64,000 nt of DNA from Warburgia ugandensis (lineage: Eukaryota > Streptophyta > Magnoliopsida > Canellales > Canellaceae): contig CP141137.1 in the NCBI GenBank assembly GCA_035236585.1, positions 48,630,057 through 48,694,056 on the forward strand. The letters are read 5' to 3'. The position numbers and the translations under genes were made by a program. This document shows, piece by piece, positions 12,768 through 23,273 of this stretch. The notes under the pieces are model-generated. The model searched no databases, had not been told where the DNA came from, and worked only from the letters and a program-made list of their open reading frames with translations. Position 1 is the stretch's first letter; every line of letters begins with the position of its first letter.

Positions 12768-14554
12768 CTTAGAATGGGTGAATGTGTGTTGGTGATTTTG
12801 CACCTCACACTTAACACATATATATACTAAACAATGATAGTTACATGCTTTAAGCTGTACAATGTGGAACTAAAAATAAAACAAAACTAAGATTAAGGCT
12901 AAGTAAAGCTATACAATACTATGCTATATTTAACAACCTTTTTGAAACCTCAAGTGGTAAGCAAAACAAGATATCCACCTCCTAATCCTATTTACAAATC
13001 CACTAACAATATTGTCTTGTATATTCAAGACTACAAATTTCTAGTTTACTAGCAATTATCTTTCTAGGGTCAATCCACAACCTGAAACCATCTCCCTCTC
13101 AGAGATACTGGTTCTTGAGAAATCGTGACTAAGTAGAAAAGTCAAACATTAGATGCCACTCATGTTCTTCGCCAATGTGCTTTCACCTTAAATTGCCCCC
13201 TCATGACACCTAGACTAACTCTCTAACATTATCCACGGTAAAAAAAAAAAAAGAAGAGAAAGCTAATCTGTTTCTCACTCCTGCCATGTCTTTTGAAACT
13301 TAATTCTATATGACCTTCACCAAAGGCCTGAGCAACATATCTGCATACCCTCCAAAGAGCCTCACTCCCAGGCATCTAATTCAGTCTTACCATAACCCAT
13401 TTCAACAAGTCCCGAGTTATTCAAACTTCAGAATAGCTGAGGCATCTCTCCTCTCTACCCCTTCTGAAGAACTAATGGTGATTTTTAAATCCAACCAAAT
13501 AGTTCACCATAGAAACCTATTCTGTAACTTATGTCCATTCCGACAAAGAAACATTCACAGAACAATTATTGGTTAATACAGTTCAGTCCCTGAACTCCAT
13601 AGCACCAATCAATTGAACAACCCGTTTGTTATTTGAACTTGAGAAACAATGAATAACCGTACTCTCTATCACTTTTAATGGATCGAATGCCACTACTGAA
13701 TTACCATCAAACAGATACAAAATAATAGAAACTTACTTAACAACTATCCTACAGGATGATGCTGATGTCTAAGCAACATTATTACTGAATTACCATCAAA
13801 CAGTTCCAAAGTAATAGAAACTTCACTTAAAAATTATCAACACCGATGCTTAAGCAACATTTCCGAGAAAACCTATATCCAAAGGCAGACAAGTAATCTT
13901 CAAAGAACAAGCCAATCTTTTTATCAATTATTTCCAGTTTACGCGACTTAAAAACTTCGTCGGTTAAAGATTTTGCTTCCTGACCAAATGAAAAACTTCT
14001 TCTACCTCACCTGACAGTCCCAGTGGCATTTTGACCACCGATACGGTCGTCAAATTACTTGGCGAAGGGAAATTACTCGCCTTCACAGCCGCCATATCAA
14101 TACCAGTATTCGGAAGAGAAACAGCAACTTTTCCCGAATTGCCCCTTCCGATCCATCCCGGCGAAGATAAACCCTCTGAAAAATTTCCATCATTTCTGCT
14201 CGATGGTGATAACATCGGCGACGAACCAAGCAGCGACTCGGGCGGATTATAACTCCCTAAGAGCATGTTCTCTCCGAGCGAAGGTCGCCGGCGTGGTGAC
14301 ATTGGAACTGCAACCGGAACCGTCCGGCCGGAATTTGGAATCGCCAGTGATGAAGAAAGGTTATCAGACGCATGCCGAGGCGGGGGAATCATTACCGGAG
14401 AGAGAGTGTTCGCAGGAGAGTGATCGGACACAGGAGGGGATGTCGCCGGTGCTGGGACTGAATGCGCCCTTTCCGGGGGAGCACCGGGAGTTACGAAGCC
14501 GACTTGCCGGACTTTTGGATCGATCACCATTCTTGATGCTCGGCGCGCGTCCAT
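2219..14554 (-). CDS. eIF2Bdelta: Translation initiation factor eIF2B, delta subunit
   Basis: This is a regulatory subunit of cytosolic eIF2B, the decamer that exchanges GDP for GTP on eIF2. Exons on the minus strand are 14011-14554, 8199-8339, 5175-5542, 4217-4961, 4008-4104, 3864-3918 and 2219-2281. All borders are AG/GT, phases agree, and the total is 2013 nt (670 aa plus stop). Residues 1-180 are a Pro/Ser-rich N-tail starting [20 protein letters not shown], as in plant orthologues. Residues 181-330 are Lys/Ala-rich with [20 protein letters not shown]. Residues 352-650 are the Rossmann-like IF-2B domain, with [29 protein letters not shown] and [17 protein letters not shown]. The C-end is [11 protein letters not shown]. 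The MDARR start was chosen by homology, although the frame stays open upstream to a TTG at 14659. No break was seen, so it looks functional. Confidence 0.96.
2282..3863 (-). other. Intron 6 of eIF2B delta
   Basis: This 1.58-kb intron has donor GTAAGT and acceptor TTGCAG. It contains a purine-rich GA stretch near 2614-2645 and no recognisable element or ORF with similarity. Confidence 0.85.
5881..6047 (-). mobile_element. Au SINE with intact target duplication
   Basis: This is a tRNA-derived SINE. On the minus strand it begins with an A-box-like TTGGCGCAATGGT and a B-box-like CGGGTTCAAGG, followed by the Au body (CTCTTGCAAAAATGCAAGG, GGGAGCTTCGTGCACCGGGG). It is flanked by perfect 18-bp repeats TGAAAGGACTATATAGCT at 5863-5880 and 6048-6065. 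The 3' tail is a run of 15 C (G on the plus strand, 5881-5895), where the other copies have a T-rich tail. It lies in intron 2 of eIF2B delta in the sense orientation. Confidence 0.93.
7545..8018. repeat. Degenerate ~255-bp direct duplication in intron 2
   Basis: Bases 7545-7758 and 7800-8018 share a series of words in the same order: GATGCAGCTC or ATGCAGCTC, GAACTTCTAATTTTT or CAATTTTTGAACAT, ATACTGGAAA or ATATTGGAAA, AGAAGATGTGTCA or AGATGATGTGTCA, and CAAATGATTTTTACAATGA or CAAATAATTTTACAATGA. Identity is moderate, so it is an old tandem duplication. Confidence 0.6.
10159..10340. repeat. ~95-bp degenerate tandem repeat in intron 1
   Basis: GATGATACTAAAGCTCTACA...CATGGATTTTTTGG near 10163 recurs as GATGATGCTAAAGCTCTACA...CATGGATTTTTTGC near 10257. 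Related words (CTGCAACT, CCAGATGCTTCAGTTTT) appear at 9998-10110 and 10334. The array is short and diverged, and its origin is unknown. Confidence 0.5.
10809..12935 (-). mobile_element. Ty1-copia LTR retrotransposon fossil (RE1-like pol)
   Basis: Both LTRs are present, at 10809-11019 and 12695-12935, with TG...CA ends and a perfect 5-bp target duplication ACCTT at 10804-10808 and 12936-12940. A polypurine tract (minus-strand TTGAGGGGGAG) abuts the left-hand LTR, so the element reads on the minus strand, the same sense as the host gene. The interior shows only the later part of pol: reverse-transcriptase pieces and copia RNase H with [19 protein letters not shown] and [20 protein letters not shown]. 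No gag, protease or integrase is seen, and the element is clearly broken in several places. The LTRs differ at roughly 8 of about 190 alignable bases (near 4%), which suggests an age of one to a few million years. Confidence 0.93.
12699..12765 (+). repeat. (AG)n microsatellite inside the copia LTR
   Basis: This is an uninterrupted AG tract of about 67 nt. The matching place in the other LTR (10825-10847) has only about 23 nt, so the tract has expanded or contracted since insertion. Confidence 0.95.
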
Positions 14555-14568
14555 GGATGAAGGAAGTG

Positions 14569-14613
14569 TTACGCTTTTGAAGGTTTTAACGTTAATAGAG
14601 GCTTTTGATCCAT
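14569..14613 (-). promoter_or_regulatory. Upstream ORF in the eIF2B delta leader
   Basis: An ATG at 14613 opens a 14-codon frame (MDQKPLLTLKPSKA) ending in TAA at 14569, 14 nt before the main ATG at 14554 and in another frame. It would act only if transcription starts upstream of 14613, which the sequence does not prove. A short uORF in front of an eIF2B subunit could make its translation sensitive to eIF2 activity; that is inference. Confidence 0.45.
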
Positions 14614-14638
14614 GGAAAGTGTGAAACCAACAAAATTC

Positions 14639-14686
14639 TAGGGTTTTTGTGAGCTGCAAAAGAAGGTGTTCGGAGTGTTAGGGTTT
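14639..14686 (-). promoter_or_regulatory. Two telo-boxes upstream of eIF2B delta
   Basis: AAACCCTA occurs on the minus strand at 14639-14646 and at 14679-14686, 85 to 132 nt upstream of the eIF2B delta ATG. Telo-boxes close to the start site are typical of plant genes for the translation machinery, where they act with other elements in dividing cells. The spacing and strand fit that use. Confidence 0.55.
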
Positions 14687-14988
14687 GGGAAGCTCCAGAA
14701 GAGTGAGAGTCGGGAAATGATCATGGTCGATGGAGAGAGAGGCCGAGAATCTTTTTCTCTCTTTTCTTTACAGAGAAATCAGATTATCAGAACGCTCGTC
14801 TTTTCTTTTGGTTTTTGCCTTTTTGGAAAAACATAGGATCCAGGGTCTGGACGGGGTAGAGGGCAGATACATTGTATCAGTATATATAAGAAGAAATTTG
14901 AGAGAAGTGTATTTTGGACTGGAGGCCGCGAGTCTAGGGGGAAACAGTGGGCACTAACAGTGATTCTGACTAAAATGAATATTAAAAT

Positions 14989-15172
14989 AAAAGGGGCAGC
15001 TCCAATGCACACGAAACTCTCGCCTATGTAGAGTCTATGGAAAGAGCGGAGCACAAGAGCGTATGGTAAGCAGCTTTATCTTGCATTTTGTAATAGGCTG
15101 ATTCCACGCCTTGAACCCATGACCTCAAGTTCACATGACGACAACTTTTACCATTGCGCCAAGGCTTTCCTT
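14989..15172 (-). mobile_element. Au SINE, full length
   Basis: On the minus strand it runs from the tRNA-like head (TTGGCGCAATGGT, GGGTTCAAGG) to the Au body and a T-rich tail. It is flanked by 19-bp repeats CTAAAATGAATATTAAAAT (14970-14988) and CTAAAATGAATGTTAAAAT (15173-15191) with one mismatch. It sits about 0.4 kb upstream of the eIF2B delta start, near the promoter. Confidence 0.92.
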
Positions 15173-15192
15173 CTAAAATGAATGTTAAAATG

Positions 15193-15455
15193 TCTTAGGG
15201 GATTTATTTAACGGCATATGTTTGACATTTTTGTTGACACATCTCCTGTGATATCTGCTGCGATATCTTGTGTGATATCTAAGATATGTGTCATATGTTC
15301 TGTGATATCTGAGATATGTGTCATTTGTTCTGTAATATCTCCTGCGATATCTTGTGTGATATCTAAGATATGTGTCATATGTTCTGTGATATCTGAGATG
15401 TGTCATTTGTTCTGTGATATCTTTGGTGATATCTTTAGTGATATCTGAAATATGT
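15193..15455 (+). repeat. GATATC-rich repeat element, copy A
   Basis: After a TTAGGGGATTTATTTAACGG edge comes a tandem array built on TGTGATATCT and GAGATATGTGTCAT words. An 84-bp unit (30+30+24) starting TGCGATATCTTGTGTGATAT at 15259 repeats at 15343. A related array lies at 20165-20487 on the opposite strand. Open frames through it are an artefact of the repeat. Confidence 0.7.
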
Positions 15456-17217
15456 ATATGAATTACATACCAAATTCTCTGCTAATGGACCTTACATGTA
15501 TCATGTAAATACTCATATGACATACTCTTGCTCTTTAGAGGAAATCTAGAAAAATATTTTAACATGAAAGGCCATTCTTAGATGTTATAAAGATGTGACT
15601 AAGCAAAGAATTAACATACAAAAATTCTCATTCATGGGTGCTAAAGTTAAAAATGATTTCTTACATCAATGTGCACTGTGTATAACACGTGTCATCTTTT
15701 GATCCTGGTTTGGGTAGGTCGTGGTCCACAAGTATCACAAAGATATTTTAAACTTTTTAAGCCATCCATTTGACATCCCATAGCATGGTGAATAAATTTC
15801 ATCCTACTTGTGAATGATTTGGATCACTGGATACGATAGTCCCACATGTAAGTGCATATTTATTTAATTTTACAAGCGTTCAAAGTATACAAAAGGCACT
15901 CTTTCTTAGTTGATCTTTTTAATTTTATTTACTTAACTGACTGATACTACAAGAATTCATGATTTGGAGAGGCTGAGTTGAAAATATATTAGCATAGGCC
16001 ATTCTTTGATGATCTTTGTGGTTATCCCACCTATCTAATCAAATGTAAAGATATAACTAGTATTCAAAGAAAATATCATTTTGAAACAAGTACTCAATTT
16101 TGTAACAAGAACAAAGATAACATTTCCGAAAAAGGATGATACAATAATTCCAATATTCCACTGCATTTGTACAAACTAAATGAATGGTCTAATAAAGCTA
16201 TGTATTTGTAATCTTCCAATACATTTGTACAAACATGGTCTTAGGTATCTTCACATGGGCTTAGGTATGGAAAGAAGAAAAAACAAAGATCCTCTTCCAA
16301 ACTTCCAAAGAAGCAACATGACCATTCCCATAGATCAAGCGTCTGAGCTTTGGGGAAGCATGAACATGTATGCTAGAGAAGAACTAATGATGCAGTCATA
16401 CGTTGGACAAGAGCAGTGCCTATGGTACATGAGCAGGCTAGCCTGTTACAAAATTACCATACTTCTTGTATCTGCACTAGAGATGCCCAAAATTAGTGGA
16501 TTACTCAAAAAAGCAACTCTTATATATTGAATTTAGAGCAGCACTGCTTAGCATACAAACAGGCTAACCTGGTAGCAAAATTGTGTTGCTTTCTTCTATC
16601 TGATACGAAGATCCTCATAATAACTGGATGACTCAAACTCATTCTATCAACGTCAATTGTTGGAGTCATCCTCAATGAAATCACCCTGGCAGAGGTTGAG
16701 GGAATATTTCCTAGTCCTTCTCAATTAGTCTTGAGAGGATAACAATGAAAATAAAATCTCAAAGATCATTAAGTCTGATGGACACATAATCTGCAAAAAT
16801 CCGCATGATGGACTCATAATCTGCAAAATTGTGATCTACAACAGGATTGAGGTTTTTTTATGCTCGATCCGCACAAATCAAAACTCCAATCCATATCCAT
16901 GCAGATTGGATTCAATCCACTTATCCATTTTGCTAGCACTAGCTCCTTAACAAGAATGAATTTTTGTTTTACCTTATGAAGATTTTCAATTTCAAGAATG
17001 AATTTCTCAAGCTTGTAACTCTTTGACATTCATGATTGAGAGCATTTTACAGGGAAAAGTTTTAACCTTGAAGAATGACTTTTCTTAAGCTTGTAGCTCC
17101 ATGTACATGCAGTATATACAACAAAACTCAAAGTGCTTATGCTTGCGATAGTCTAGAAAAGATTGTGAAATATATTTCATAATGAGAAAGAAAAACTTCT
17201 TGTTTGACCAATTTTGT
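15456..17217. other. Intergenic, nothing recognised
   Basis: AT-rich sequence between copy A of the GATATC element and the NPF pseudogene. A plus-strand frame at 16180-16530 resembles no family I know and starts in low-complexity sequence, so I do not call it a gene. Confidence 0.5.
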
Positions 17218-18610
17218 TTAGTCTTCAATAAGAATTTTCTTCAGCTTGTAGCTGCTTGCACATGCAAGATGAACAACAAAATTCAAAGTGGTGAGGGCTG
17301 CCATTGCCCAGAAAAAATAATCAAGGTGTCCCTCGTTCAAATTATCAGGTAACCATCCCGTTAGCCTTGTCACAAGCATGACAAGAAACGAATACAAGTA
17401 GTTGCCTCTTGAAATTGAAAGATAGGAGAAAGCAGTGCACATACTTGTCATGGTATCAGGAGCCTGGCTGTAGAAGAAATCTAGCTGCCCAAGATAATAG
17501 AACAGCTTCGAGACTCCCATGAAAAAGTACTGAGGAAGCTGCCAAGCTATGCTCATAGTACTACCATTCCTAACACTCATCAATCGCTTCGATTCCACCA
17601 ATGCAGCTACTGACATAAGAAGAATCATCATAAAACAACCAAATCCCATCTTCTGTAACTGCGAAATTCCAAGTCCATGGCCTCTATATCTCTTCCCAAT
17701 TGTGGAAATTACTTTGTCATAGATAAAAATCCAGAACATGACATTAAGTGTTCGAAAGGAAATGAGAGTGGCTGGAAGGACAGAGAATGCTCCTATATTT
17801 GTGTTCATCAAATTTCCTTGTTCAAGGAACATTGTGCTCGCTTGAGCAACTACAACTGAGTAGATTACACCAGATGCCCAGAGCTATAACGAGGCACAAC
17901 ATAGCAACACCATATCCAAGTGCCCAATTGACATTCTCTTGTATCCATACTATGGCAGTGCTTGAAACGAGTTGGCCAATGCCAAAACAGATATAATACC
18001 AACTAAAGTAAGACTCTTTCCTTTCTCCCTCTATCGGGTTCCCCTCTTCAAATTGATCTCCCCCAAAAGATATTAATGATGACTTAATACTGCCACTTGC
18101 GAAGGCAACAAAATATAAACCAAATAAGAATACTAGTTTTTGAATATCTGTTACAAAGTGACATGAAGTTCCTTCACAAGATGGCGAGAGGGAGGTGGCG
18201 AGTGTGATAACTATCATCCCCTGCTCAAATTGGCATTTAGAGAAGAAGAAAAACAAATATTAGAGCATCATAGACATTACATGGAGAAAGTTACCGAAAA
18301 CCATGGTAGTTAATCTTATGCAGAAATAGTCACTCTACACCATTTGGATTAAAATGGAAGGAAATAAAATAGATTTGTGGAGAATTACATACAACCAAGT
18401 ACATCCAAGAAGAGATGAACACAGTCTTATATCTTCCCTAGTATGAATCTGCTATAAGAGCACCCAAGAAGGGTGTGAAATTGCTAGTACCAAACCAACT
18501 GCTAAAACTGGCTGCAACTAAACCATTGCTTCCCTGAAAAATCTTTCTAAGATACATAAGTAGATTTGTTGACATGCCATAATAAGCCACAGTCTCAAAG
18601 GTTGCAAAAC
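17218..18610 (-). pseudogene. NRT1/PTR family (NPF8-like) transporter pseudogene
   Basis: The intact relatives are 12-TM proton-coupled peptide or nitrate carriers. Two blocks are visible on the minus strand. Exon 2-like 18610 to about 18400 gives GFATFETVAYYGMSTNLLMY and TPFLGALIADSY. Exon 3/4-like 18220-17218 gives GMIVITLATSL, SSLISFGGDQFEEGNPIEGE, FLEQGNLMNTNIGAF, WQLPQYFFMGVSKLFYY and WLPDNLNEGHLDYFFW. Two lesions are clear. TAG at 18438-18440 falls where relatives have Trp or Leu in ADAY(W/L)GRYWTI. Near 17880 the end of TM5 is joined directly to the WASGVIYSVVVAQ segment of TM7, losing about 100 residues of TM6 and the cytosolic loop and shifting the frame. No convincing first exon was found. 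Confidence 0.88.
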
Positions 18611-19737
18611 CTGCAAATTTAACCTCATTTAATAAATTCCATGTAATTATACTAGCAAATATGTATAACTCTGACAACAATTCAAACGTCACGGGTCTAG
18701 TAGCACCTAAATGTATATAAGAGACAGAGAGTTGAAAACTCAGTGAAATTGTGTAACAATTCTTCCCATGATTTTGTCTCAGATGAACTACAAAGTATAT
18801 GTAAAGACCATCAAAAGAAAAGACAGAAGCCACCTTGATGTAATAACTGGCACCTTGTGAGTTCCTTTCTAGAGAACATTCAACCGAGAAACTTCATCAA
18901 CTCCTGAAGTATAAATAATCAGACTCCAACCACAAGTTAGAGAATAAATTATTTCAATACTATACCTTCAAGATTGTATATTGAAGCAACCACTAAGCAA
19001 GAAGATTGCCTCATAGATTAGAGCAATGCCTTGTGCATTCTACCAAGCATAAGACTCGAGGCTCTAGCATATTTATAAAATAATGATTCAAAGCTTTTTA
19101 TTTCCATCCATACTTCTTAAGATATATCATGTTATATATAAATTCAGTCCTTAGATTATAAGACCCAAATAAATCTTTGGAGATCACTCACTTATTGCAA
19201 AGAACATATACAATTTTTTATCAAGGGAAACGAACATATATCTGAAGATATGCAATAAAGACTAAATAGCACATTGATACCAATATAATCCAATTCAACA
19301 AGAAGGCAACAATCTGATTTCCTTACTCATTTGATACATGGAACATCCAAATTTAAGGTAAACAATCTCTTCTAGAAGGGGATAAACCACTATGAGATTA
19401 TGGGCTCAAAATCATCAACGTCAAATACTAATAGAATCCAACGCACTGCCATTTCTGAATGACAATGGGAACAAATAATAGAATCCAAACTTGTTGTACT
19501 CGAAATGATGAAGCAAAGCCAAGTCAAGACCAGATAAAAATTGGTCATGAGCCTCACAAGAAATTAAACACGCAAGAAATAGAGGAAAAAGACTGATGGG
19601 TGTTAATCTTAATGAGAAAAAAGAGGAGAAAATAAAACTTCCAATTCTAAAATTGCAGAATTGCTTTTTATTACATTCTCATCAAACCAAAAACACATTG
19701 CAATCACTTCCTAACTCTTTCTACAAAAACGAAAATG

Positions 19738-20152
19738 AGGGTTTCCTAGGGTTTCTGCTTGGAATGAAAATGACCTACGTTGAACTCCCCCTTCTTCTCT
19801 TCTCTCACTAGAAAGCGCAGGTTCAAAGTTGATTTAGAACTTGAACAAAGAAAAATCTGCGCAAAGATGAAGAAGCAGACCCGTCTGGGAAAGATCGGGT
19901 TATTTTCTGGGACATTATTTACCTGTTCAGAAGAATGCTGGCAGATCTACCAGCTCAGGTTGGAAATGAAAAATTCCTGCCTCTTCTCTTCATGGAAGCA
20001 GACTAGGGTTTCCTTCTTCTCTCCAGGTTCTAGGGTTTCCTGCTTAGAACGAAAAGTAGGGTTTCCTAGGGTTTCTGCTTAGAACAAAAATGACCTACAT
20101 TGAACTTCCCCTTCTTCTCTTCTCTCATTAGAAAAAGCAGGTTCAAAGTTGA
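19738..20152. repeat. ~95-bp direct repeats about 320 bp apart
   Basis: Bases 19738-19833 recur at 20058-20152 with a few substitutions: AGGGTTTCCTAGGGTTTCTG, then AATGACCTACGTTGAAC or AATGACCTACATTGAAC, then CTTCTTCTCTTCTCTCA and GCAGGTTCAAAGTTGATTT. The stretch between them is not repeated. Short repeats around a small interior could mean a TRIM-type element, but no clear TG...CA ends or target duplication were found, so it could also be a local duplication. Confidence 0.6.
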
Positions 20153-20164
20153 TTTTTCTCTCAT

Positions 20165-20487
20165 TAAAACTAGGGGCATTTTACACTGCATACATGGTTT
20201 GGCATATTTCCAAAACGCTAAAGATATCATCTCATCCTTATGTTAAATAAAGCTTATATCTTAAATATGCCAAACATATCGCAATTAAATAAAACCGATA
20301 TTTCAGATGTGCCGAAGACATCATAGTTAAATAAACTTGATATCTCAAATGTGTCGAAGATAATGCAATTAAATAAACCCGATATCTCAAATATGCCGAA
20401 GATATCATAGTTAAATAGTGTGCACATTTGAGATATGCCAACATATCTAAAAAACGGCTAACATTTGCAATTAAATAAACCCCCCTT
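20165..20487 (-). repeat. GATATC-rich repeat element, copy B
   Basis: A tandem array with a 42-bp period (units starting near 20253, 20297, 20339 and 20381) carries GATATCTCAAATATGCCGAA and AGTTAAATAAACC. Its right edge, read on the minus strand, is AAGGGGGGTTTATTTAA, matching the edge of copy A at 15193. The 42-bp period is half the 84-bp unit of copy A, so the two are probably one family. Confidence 0.65.
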
Positions 20488-23078
20488 ACATATAAAAATT
20501 CATGTCATTTTTCTTAAATTTTCTTTAATAGGTGAAATTTTATCAAGCAAGCTACCTGCTACCTAGCATTAATTCTTACATTTACTTTAAATCTTTCTAA
20601 ACAAGTAAAAACTACCACCTCAAACCTCCAGGCAAGAGATGGGCCATCTTGTTTGCCTACATAATAGATAGCTTTCGGCATAGCATGTGATTTGGATAAT
20701 TCTAGCATCTAACAAACTATGCTAAAAAATTAAGTTTATAAACTTCATAAACAGCACACACTATTTCGCATAAGCTAGAATCGTTCATGCCATATATTTT
20801 CAATGTATTAGAAATCTGAAGTTGGAGTAATGGTAAATGGTTCTGGTCATGCAAAAGTAGGATACAAAAAATATGGTCACTAGACTGCACCTCATACTTT
20901 GGTCAATTTAGCATTTCTCAAGAAAATAAAGGTAAGTCTGCTGTGTGTCCCATAAGTGTTGACAATGGAATGAAGAATACGATTTGAGAATCTCAATCCC
21001 TTTGATGGGCCTACGAGGTCAACAAGCTAAGTTAGATACGTCTAACCTATGTAGCTCTACCAGCATACAATTCTTAAAATCTCATTTTTATGTTAGATTC
21101 ATTGGTTTGAAGCCCCTGCTGGACTGTACAAATCCAAGTGCCCTTAACCTTCCCAATGAATCCCTCTCAAATTTTCCTTCTTATTTCATTTCTTTTTCTT
21201 CTTTTACCCACTGCTTGTGTTCCATTTACTCACAACCCTCTCTCTTGTATATCTCAATATTAGTATCTTCTTCCAACTCCCATTTTCTTAGAAAGAGTTT
21301 CAAGCCTTACAAAAGTTGGAGATCACAAAATGTCACAAAATCATAGAACCCAGAGTAACTTTAAATATGGCATCCCAGGCGTAGCACCCAAACTAACTTT
21401 AAATAAGGTATTAGGAAACTAGTTAATTTTTCACAAAAAGTATGTTTGGGGAGACAGTAATGAACCTCAAATACCTAAAGTACCTTTTTAATAGAGTTCA
21501 ATTTTCAACCAGTGCCTAGACAAGTAAATTTTCAACCAATGTCATTTGGTTTTACTACTTTTTTCTAGCGAGTGAGCAAGACAAGTACATTCTTGAGCCT
21601 AGGCCAATGCTATTACAATGTCGAGTAGTAGTTTGGCTAGTTAGAATAGCCACGCTCGTTGGATTCTACTATAGAGTCCTAAACTAATAAAAACCAAAGT
21701 ATAAAGGGGCTTTTTTGCAATTTCAAATATGTAATAACCAATGTTAATGTATTTCCTGTCATAATCCCTACTATCAAACAAGAACCAATTCTCTAGATCA
21801 AACACCAAACATCATTATGCATAATGCATATATTAGATCAAATGACTTTGTTGCATACAACATATTCTCTCCATTTTTCTCTCTAATAGAGCTTCGTGCT
21901 TGCAAGAGGAGATCGTGGAGAGCTTGAGAGTATGAAGGATGCATCATTTCGAAGATAAATGACATATGTGGGAGATTTGCTTAAATTTACCTTCTTCTTT
22001 TTTTCCTACTTAATTTTCTCTTGAACTCAAAAAGATGGCAACCGATATCAATCTTTTCCAGTTGCATAGTCTAATTTTATTTGACAAAGCTTATGTACAT
22101 GGTAGGCTTTAATTGTAGGGTCTTAATGAATAAAGGGTTTTGAAGGGTCCTATGTCTAGTTGGTATTTCTCTTCCTACAAATGCTGAATCTTCAAAGAGT
22201 CAATTTCTAGATAAAACCATTTCTGAATCAAAGACAAAATAGTATATTGGAAATTAGTTTAGTACCATAACACAAATAAATTGATTAAGTTGGTAGTGAA
22301 ACCATAACCTATCACAATAAAAAGAGAGAAAGAAAAGAACCCAAATAAGGAGTGGTAGAACATGCATAATTCTTTAGGGGTGGAAATGCTTCCCACTTCA
22401 ACTTGGGCAGTCCCAAAGGAATGAGAATGCATTTATTTAGCAATAGGAAATCTTAGAAAGCTAGTTCTCATTATTAGATTTGCAATCTAATTTCAAATAG
22501 AGAAGTTATATGGTACATGTGCTAACTTACAAGGTTTGCAACAACAAGGGAAACTAAGGCTATGAAATTTTAATTTCTTGCTTTCAATTGGTTATTAAAC
22601 TGTTGTACTTATTAAAATTTTAGATTCTCATGTTTTTGTGACCGTTAGCCTCTCTATAGATAACATAATCTCACCTCCCCCTTAGGTCATTTTATAAAAA
22701 ATTAAAATCAATTAGAACCCAACGGAGAAAGCCAAAAAGTTTAGTGCAATGCTAAATGACTGCAATGTCACCTCAAAGCTACCTTTCTTCTTGTCCTTCT
22801 CTTTTGGCCAGTAAGAGCAACATTTGGGTCTTCTAGTCAAGTCAAAGGCCTATAGCTATCAATCATAGTTCCCTCCTACTAGATTTTAAATGCTCTCTTA
22901 TTAAAATTTTGACTAAGGAGGAAATAATATTTTTTCAATTTTAGATCTTCATATTTTCTATTATAGAAGAAATTAGAGGAAGACAACATTAGTATATAGC
23001 CTACATATTAGAAGGGAAAGAGAGAGAACTATGAGGAAATTATAGAAATAGGGTATAAGCCAAAGGGGGGAAAATAAA
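20488..23078. other. Intergenic AT-rich, nothing recognised
   Basis: No conserved ORF, transposon terminus or RNA gene was recognised. A 120-codon frame at 20984-21346 has low-complexity Ser/Phe-rich composition and no family resemblance. Confidence 0.5.
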
Positions 23079-23096
23079 CTCCTAACAACTAATGAA

Positions 23097-23273
23097 AAAA
23101 AGGGCAGCCTCGGTGCACAAAGCTCCATATGGAGGGTCCGAGGAAGGGGCGGACCACAAGGGTCAAAAGTACGGGCTTTACCTTGTATTTTACAAGAGAC
23201 TATTTCCACACCTTAAACCAGTGGCCTCAAGGTCACAGGACAACAACTCTACCATTGCATTAAGGCTCCCCTG
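23097..23273 (-). mobile_element. Au SINE
   Basis: Au body and tRNA-like head on the minus strand with a T-rich tail, flanked by CTCCTAACAACTAATGAA (23079-23096) and CTCCCAACAGCTAATGAA (23274-23291), 16 of 18 identical. The head is somewhat diverged (TTAATGCAATGGTAGAG), which agrees with the decayed target duplication. Confidence 0.9.

Larger units (their letters stand above)
8340..14010 (-). other. Intron 1 of eIF2B delta
   Basis: This 5.67-kb intron carries a C-run (8690-8705), degenerate repeats of about 95 bp at 10159-10340, and the Ty1-copia fossil at 10809-12935. The remaining sequence has no ORF with recognisable similarity. Confidence 0.85.

Noticed and set aside
12613-12803. Frames with long runs of RE or LS dipeptides
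   Set aside because: Translation of the AG microsatellite in the copia LTR.
14059-14580. 173-codon plus-strand frame opposite eIF2B delta exon 1
   Set aside because: Antisense shadow of a GC-rich, Pro/Ser-coding exon with no family resemblance.
15185-15448. Repetitive peptides rich in CVIS or RYH words
   Set aside because: Translation of the GATATC tandem repeat. No start context and no family.
16180-16530. 116-codon plus-strand frame
   Set aside because: No family resemblance, no splice context and AT-rich surroundings like random open frames nearby.
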